Shown here in pieces: positions 58,850 through 64,000 of a DNA stretch of 64,000 bases. A model generated the notes under the pieces. The model did no database searches. It saw only the letters and a list, made by a program, of their open reading frames with translations, and was not told the origin of the DNA. This stretch comes from Odiellus spinosus. Taxonomy: Eukaryota; Arthropoda; Arachnida; Opiliones; Phalangiidae. The stretch's first letter is position 1. Each line of letters starts with the position of its first letter. The stretch is taken from NCBI GenBank assembly GCA_963920705.1, contig OY987226.1, forward strand, positions 9,736,501-9,800,500, written 5' to 3'. The position numbers and the translations under genes are program-made.

Positions 58850-59626
58850 ATGTCTTTCCCTATATGGTACGCATTATTCGGTTTTCTTTCGTGAATGCTC
58901 CGTATATATACTCTTAAGGTTTAATGAGTCGGAAAAATATAGGGATAAAAAAAGAGCTCTTAGTCGTTGTGGTCAATCGTGTCCTACTTTCACTTTCCTA
59001 ATCTGGAACCTTGCAGAGAATACTCGAAAAAATAAAATGACCATCGGAGTAACTAACACGATAGCCTTATATATGATGAAAATATACACGCCTGAATTAT
59101 ATGGGCTTATTTTTAGAAGGATAAAAATGAGATAAGGAAGCGCAATTTTCGTCATATTACTATTATATGAATATAAGCCTAATTCATTTCAAATCTAAAT
59201 CTTTCTGGGTCGATTATAATATAGTGACTTACAAATAACTTTGATACGCAACTTGGAACGAGCTAAAAATGGAACCCAAAATTATGAATTTAAGAATTTT
59301 TGCACAATATTTAAGCGACATTATAGTACTCTTATGTAAATTCTGAAGTTTGGTTAGGATAGAATTTCATCGTTTATCTGATTGTCCCGTTTTTACACAT
59401 AATTGAAATTCAAAAAAATACTTAAACACCAAAAATGTGTTTATTAACATGGCTATTCCGAAAAGTTTCATTGTCAACACCAATTTTTACTTTAAATATG
59501 AATTATAACGGCCATAAGATTTCCTGTCTTAATCATTGTCAAAATTAATTATTAAAAACACATTGAAATTACAAAAACCTGTGAATGTTTTGGCAATTTT
59601 CCATCCATAAATTAAAAATTATCTAA

Positions 59627-59745
59627 CAAGGAAGCCTCCATTTAGGCGAAAAGCCATCTAATGTATTTCCTATCTAACCCCTGTAGAAATGTTCCAACTG
59701 CCGTACAATGGTGCCCCAGGAAAAGCTACCATATAGGCGACAATA
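59627..59745 (+). repeat. Dispersed repeat family 7, copy at 59.6 kb
   Basis: AAGCCTCCATTTAGGCGAAA, CCCTGTAGAAATGTTCCAAC, TGCCGTACAATGG and AAAGCTACCATATAGGCGAC. Both ends carry CCAT(T/A)TAGGCGA, so the unit may have short direct terminal repeats. Confidence 0.72.
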
Positions 59746-60143
59746 TCCTTATCTGCGAATTACCACGAAACCTTCGTTACGCGTATTGATAATGTTTTTG
59801 GCTAACATATTTTAAGTTTAAACATATTAAAAATATCTAGAATCTAGTATCCCTTTTGAAGCATGCCATTTTTTGTCAACGAACAACCAGATCTTAGCAC
59901 AATTGGTTAAAATTATTCTATAAAACAGTTATTTTGAATTTATGGAAATAAAACATTTCGGGCACCAATTTTGGTTCCCAAATAATTTTGATATTCAAAT
60001 ACCGAAACCATCATTGTAAAATGCCATGGAAAAAAAAAATAATTTAGTCCTATTCGAAAAAGACAAACGATCGAGTAAAAAACGAGTGAAATAAAAATAG
60101 ACAATCTAAAACGTGCTTGATTCGAATTTTCTCCATCAATTTA

Positions 60144-60332
60144 CAGGGTGACACGGTACCAATAAGTAAATACGAAGGAGGTACTAGTAAAAAGTTGGCT
60201 ATGTCCGAATTTTAACTAAAAATTAATATCTCTCAAACGCGTGACCTTTATGACCTGGTATCTCCCGAACCGGACACTAAGTTCATTGAACGCAGTCATC
60301 TCTCTTCAGTTTTTACCTATAGGGTCACCCTG
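60144..60332. mobile_element. Mariner-like MITE, 189 bp
   Basis: Ends CAGGGTGACACGGTACC and ATAGGGTCACCCTG, with TA on both outer sides (60142-60143, 60333-60334). TA target duplication and short CAGGG termini fit the Tc1/mariner group. No coding content. Confidence 0.7.
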
Positions 60333-60464
60333 TACCAAAAAAGCCATTCAGTCTCGTAAAATAAAGCCAAGCTAACAACGACACAAACAAAACTTTTTCA
60401 AAAAGAAGCTCGAACGGGGACCAAGTTTAGGTCTTAAAGGTCGCCAGGCGAGAAACGGATCGTG

Positions 60465-60740
60465 ATGTCTCGCGGCCATAAGATCCGAGTGCAAGCTCCA
60501 ACTCTATACTATCTCTCGCTACAGAAGCTAGGCGACAGGGAGCAAACTCCCTTTTTTGTCCTTATAGATGGAAAGAAAAGGGAATTGAGGAGGATGTACA
60601 CATTCAAAGAATTCGCCTACTACGCACACATCAGACAGAATGAGAAGAACTGCGAGCCTCGATGGAGACGATGGACGATTGATAAAGGAAGGATGTTTCA
60701 GTTTGGAAAGGAAAAGAAAAGGGTCCTCGCTATTTTATAA
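60465..60740 (+). CDS. Unrecognised 91-codon open frame, possibly spurious
   Basis: An ATG-started frame with stop TAA, visibly richer in G+C than its flanks. The product is very basic (HKIRVQ, GKKRELRRMYTF, RWRRWTIDKGR, FGKEKKRV) with no membrane segment or signal peptide. I recognise no family. It has no obvious splice context and lies 130 bp after a mariner-like MITE, so it may be relic transposon or chance. Similarity searching would decide. Confidence 0.2.
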   Translation: MSRGHKIRVQAPTLYYLSLQKLGDREQTPFFVLIDGKKRELRRMYTFKEFAYYAHIRQNEKNCEPRWRRWTIDKGRMFQFGKEKKRVLAIL

Positions 60741-60930
60741 ATCTTTTTCTTCACCCTATAGAGACTAAGCTATAAGCTCTATAGCTACTATCTTTCCTTT
60801 GCTTTAAAGTGATGGTAACAAGGCTTTATATGTGGATACCATTACATCTTCGTTAACTTGAAAATTCCCTTACGCTCGGTATCCGAGTAAACGAGATATA
60901 TAGGTCGCGCGATCTGAATGGGAACTTAAT

Positions 60931-61228
60931 ACGTAATGTCTAATTTCTAATGGCGTAATTGGTTTATGCCTAGGAGGTCGCAGAGAAAAGTTATCGCCAT
61001 CTGCATTTTAACATAGGGCTCATTTTTGGACATTTGCTCGATTTATATCGAGTGGCGAAACATAATTTTATGAATTTAAAATAATATACGTAATGTCTAC
61101 TTTCTAATGGTGTAATCGGTTTATGTCTAGGAGGTCGTAGAGAAAACCTTCGGTCATTTGCCATTTAAATATATGACTAATTTTTGGACTTCTGTTTGAT
61201 TTCTATCGAGTGGCGAAACATTATTTTC
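60931..61228. repeat. Tandem duplication, 157-bp period, two units
   Basis: Unit 1 (60931-61087) and unit 2 (61088-61228) share ACGTAATGTCTA, TTTCTAATGG, CTAGGAGGTCG, CAGAGAAAA/TAGAGAAAA and ATATCGAGTGGCGAAACAT-type landmarks in the same order. Confidence 0.88.
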
Positions 61229-61239
61229 ATTTCATTGAC

Positions 61240-61382
61240 GGGATGCCGGGAGCATCTAAGCGCAGTTCAGGACAGTTTAGTTCCTAAATTGAAATCATAA
61301 GCTGAAGCTGCTTCAGTTTGCGTTCCCAAACGTGTTTGGCAACACTAGTTAATGGTATATACCCCCTTTAGTGACTATGTAT
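61240..61382. mobile_element. MITE family 3, left-truncated copy
   Basis: GCAGTTCAGGACAGTTTAGT, GTTTGGCAACACTAGTTAAT and ACCCCCTTTAGTGACTATGT match the middle and right end of the 19.77-kb copy. Confidence 0.75.
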
Positions 61383-62272
61383 ATTTCACATGATTTAAGC
61401 TTTATTTACGGTTTACGAAAATTCAAATGAATTTATCGCTTGTATTATTTGATAATTTATGCAAAACTCTAAATGAATTTGCTCAAATTTAAGATTTAAC
61501 ACACTCAGACGAGACAATTTCGCAACTACAAATAATTCGTAGAAACAAAAGAACATATAAACCAAACCTTACTGCAGGGTTACCTTCCCTTTAAGATATA
61601 CAATACAAAAAAGTCCCAAGAAACCGTAAAGGAAGAAATATAGGAGGTTCCTTAAACCGATTGTTTTAAAAGACGAGATTTCCGATTTTCTTCTATATAA
61701 TATAGTATAGACCAGACCAGAGACCGCACCAGTGCACCACGAATGGATTGAAAATTCTTGCACGCACCAAATACGTAGGCATGTACTGAGAATCACAATG
61801 AGGAGTTTTCAGTACGGTAAAACGTAGGTTACATATGATTTGTTATCTTACATATCTTGGCACCTAAGGAAAACTCTTATTGATTCTAAGTATAATTTGC
61901 TTTACGATTTGATTTCAATGGCTGTCATAAATCGACGCATATAATAATTATGCATTTTCAAATTTACCTGACCAAATTACATTACTATATCTTCTATGAT
62001 ATTTTTGACAGCAATAAATTACATGTAGTTACTGGATATTTCTCGAAAAGAGTGCCTAACGTGTCCTTCCATACCTGAGGCAAAACTGGTAACCCTGCAT
62101 TTAGTTATAGAGACAGAAACATTTCCGCAGATACCCCAAGTTTATTTTCTGATAAATTCTATTGTATCTATTTCAGATTTAATTTCCTGACAACTGTTGA
62201 TAGAAAATCTGTCAAAATCATTTTTCCTAGCTTTCCCTGGCGCCCCTGCATAGGTATAAAGTATATAATATA

Positions 62273-62590
62273 GGTAAATTTTAAAGGAGAGAGACACGTG
62301 GCAATGTAAAAAACTTTAGGGTGTAGAGGACCCTAATTTCAAACGAGACGTTTCGGCTCGTAAGCCTTCATCTATCCAAAAAGATACAATAAAATAAAAT
62401 TATCAGTAAATAATCAGGCTTGTCACGTGATAAAAATTGTTCGATAATTGTACGCGGAAAATTTATTGTATCATTTGGACTGATGAAGGCTTACGAGCCG
62501 AAACGTCTCGTTTTAAATTAGGGTCCTCTTAACCCTAATTTAAATAAAGTTTTTTAAATTGCAACGCGTCTCTCTCCTTTAAAATTTACC
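62273..62590. mobile_element. MITE family 6, 318-bp inverted repeat
   Basis: Left GGTAAATTTTAAAGGAGAGA; right TCTCTCCTTTAAAATTTACC. Roughly 95-bp arms follow, including ACGAGACGTTTCGGCTCGTA facing TACGAGCCGAAACGTCTCGT. The loop is AT-rich, with a TCACGTGA palindrome. The right arm holds an extra small fold around TTAGGGTCCTCTTAACCCTAA. Confidence 0.88.
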
Positions 62591-62599
62591 AATAGTTAA

Positions 62600-63537
62600 G
62601 TACTATCCATGCCTAGGATACGTTTTTGTATTTAGGGTCGTATATCTTTCCATCCATGTGCTGCAAACTAAAGATGAAATAGGCTATCTCAAAAACTTTG
62701 CACGGTTTTGCAGTCGTTTGTTCTTCGCAAAGTAATCTCTTAAACTCCTTTATCAAGAAACAATTGAACTACTTTTATTTCGACAAAAATTAAACATTAA
62801 ACATTAATCCGCGGTAGTTTTCGTTACAGTTTGTCTGTAACGCTCCCAAAAAAATTCAAAACTAAACAGAGAAAAAAAAAAAAAATTTAAACCTTCGGAG
62901 GGATTTTGAAAGATATCGGATTAAGTTTGCCGAGACAATTTTTTTTATCTTATCGTAATATATTTATTACGAGACTTCAATGCGTACAACGCTACGACTA
63001 TATGAAACTAATAAAGTTTCAAGATAAGAATTAGGAAGGAATCTTATTTTATACGGTCAGAAAACTTGAACTGATTTAAATAATATCCCTGCTCGAGATA
63101 ATTTTTCAAAAATAGTTTTTTTTATGAGATGGAACATAGTTTATAACTTCGCCAAAGTTTTACCTATATGCAAACTGTGCTCTTAAACAAACCCATAGTT
63201 CTTGGTTCACCCCTATAGATGTAAAGATAATATACGAATTTAAAGGGCTAGTCTCGTCTCACGACATGAAAATTTTAATAGTAAACAAAACATTAGAAGT
63301 ATTTAAAAAAACCACGACGTTGTGTTCCTAACTTTTCTCTGCGCATAACTAACATATCTGTTTCGCGTATCAGATATAGTACAAATAAGTTATCAGATAA
63401 CTGTTTACACGCCCACATTTGTCTATTGAATCTTTTTTTTTTACTGGTTTTTTATATTCGAAGTATTTGTTCCAACTGATTCCATTTTTGTAAACAGATA
63501 TTAACAGGTTAACCGATAAACAGATACCTTTCAATTT
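62600..63537. other. Non-coding, right end
   Basis: AT-rich with homopolymer A and T runs (62870-62885, 63434-63442). No gene or element recognised before the 38-bp tandem repeat. Confidence 0.4.
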
Positions 63538-63650
63538 AACTCTAATTCTTAAAGAGTTAAGTAGTGGCACTACTTAACTCTAATTCTTAAAGAGTTAAGT
63601 AGTGGCACTACTTAACTCTAATTCTTAAAGAGTTAAGTAATGGCACTACT
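63538..63650. repeat. 38-bp tandem repeat, three units, each a double hairpin
   Basis: Units at 63538-63575, 63576-63613 and 63614-63650. Each contains AACTCTAATTCTTAAAGAGTT and AAGTAGTGGCACTACTT, two self-complementary blocks back to back. The last unit has one change (GTAATGG). Confidence 0.93.
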
Positions 63651-64000
63651 ACTTTAATTCAAGTAATCGATTACAAAAAATAATTCGATGGTGCGGAGGT
63701 GGCTTTGAAAGTTTTGCCTAGCTTTATCGCAGTTCAATAGAACTATATCTTAGTCTATGAGGTTTAACATCGTCTATCAATTCACCTCAGCTTTTTTCAT
63801 TTTGCAATCTCTTTTTGATTCCTTAACAAAAGTATATAGTTTTCTTTAAACGAGAGATGATAGCGACTGAGAAAATTTATAAGGTCATTGGAAAAAAAAG
63901 TGGCATTGAAAGAATTTAAAAAGGGTATATATACAGAAAAAACTGATTTTTTTCCCGGGATGAATATCGGAGTACCAGTACAGAAATATTGGTTTTGTAT

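Noticed and set aside
58776..59135. 119-codon plus-strand frame
   Set aside because: Begins inside the right arm of a foldback MITE and runs into unrelated AT-rich DNA.
1..64000. tRNA or rRNA genes
   Set aside because: No B-box GGTTCGAATCC-type sequence with a matching cloverleaf, and no rRNA-like blocks, were seen on either strand by eye; a covariance-model search would be decisive.

Overview
The window looks like a piece of an AT-rich arthropod (probably insect) nuclear genome. Short phase-consistent introns with GT...AG borders, an interstitial (CCTAA)n = (TTAGG)n run of the insect telomere type, and many miniature inverted-repeat elements support this. I cannot name the species. There are no bacterial operons, CRISPR arrays, rRNA genes or convincing tRNA genes.

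Only two protein-coding loci can be supported. Near the left end, on the minus strand, lies a compact five-coding-exon gene (1140-2585) for the F-box/Sec7 protein FBXO8. Every exon boundary can be placed by homology and splice signals, but one extra base in an AAA run at 2400-2402 breaks the frame inside the F-box. Near the right end, on the plus strand, are the first two coding exons of a Cys-loop ligand-gated anion channel subunit (GABA-A receptor-like). They are a signal-peptide exon (51471-51547) and an N-terminal extracellular exon (54479-54597), and the rest of the gene is presumably beyond the window. A GC/CpG-richer block around 12.3-12.74 kb ending in ATG-AAA-AAA-G and a splice donor could be a first exon of a plus-strand transcript. 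The two loci point away from each other across about 48 kb of mostly non-coding DNA.

The remaining DNA is dominated by repeats. (1) A 2311-bp foldback element at 25106-27416 has arms of about 1.07 kb, a 163-bp spacer, a 6-bp target duplication and, in both arms, an exon-like coding segment ending at a splice donor. (2) A foldback MITE family with TTAAAGGGAGAATG-type ends has about ten full or partial copies and three interchangeable core types. One copy carries a nested 162-bp hAT-like MITE with a perfect 8-bp target duplication. (3) Several other MITEs or inverted repeats occur, at 5.97/6.82/34.0 kb, 19.8/61.2 kb, 21.9/24.4/36.6/46.7/47.1 kb, 50.3 kb, 53.6 kb, 60.1 kb and 62.3 kb. (4) There are two long homogeneous minisatellites, a 21-bp unit of about 30 copies (29.9-30.5 kb) and a three-block 24/23-bp array of 60 units (42.35-43.75 kb). 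(5) A degenerate repeat in inverted orientation flanks the interstitial telomeric run at 55.4 kb. (6) Smaller tandem and dispersed duplications are listed individually.

Most other open frames are short, AT-driven or produced by the repeats. The long frames over 42.3-43.8 kb exist in all three forward frames because the 23-bp repeat unit contains no stop in any of them.
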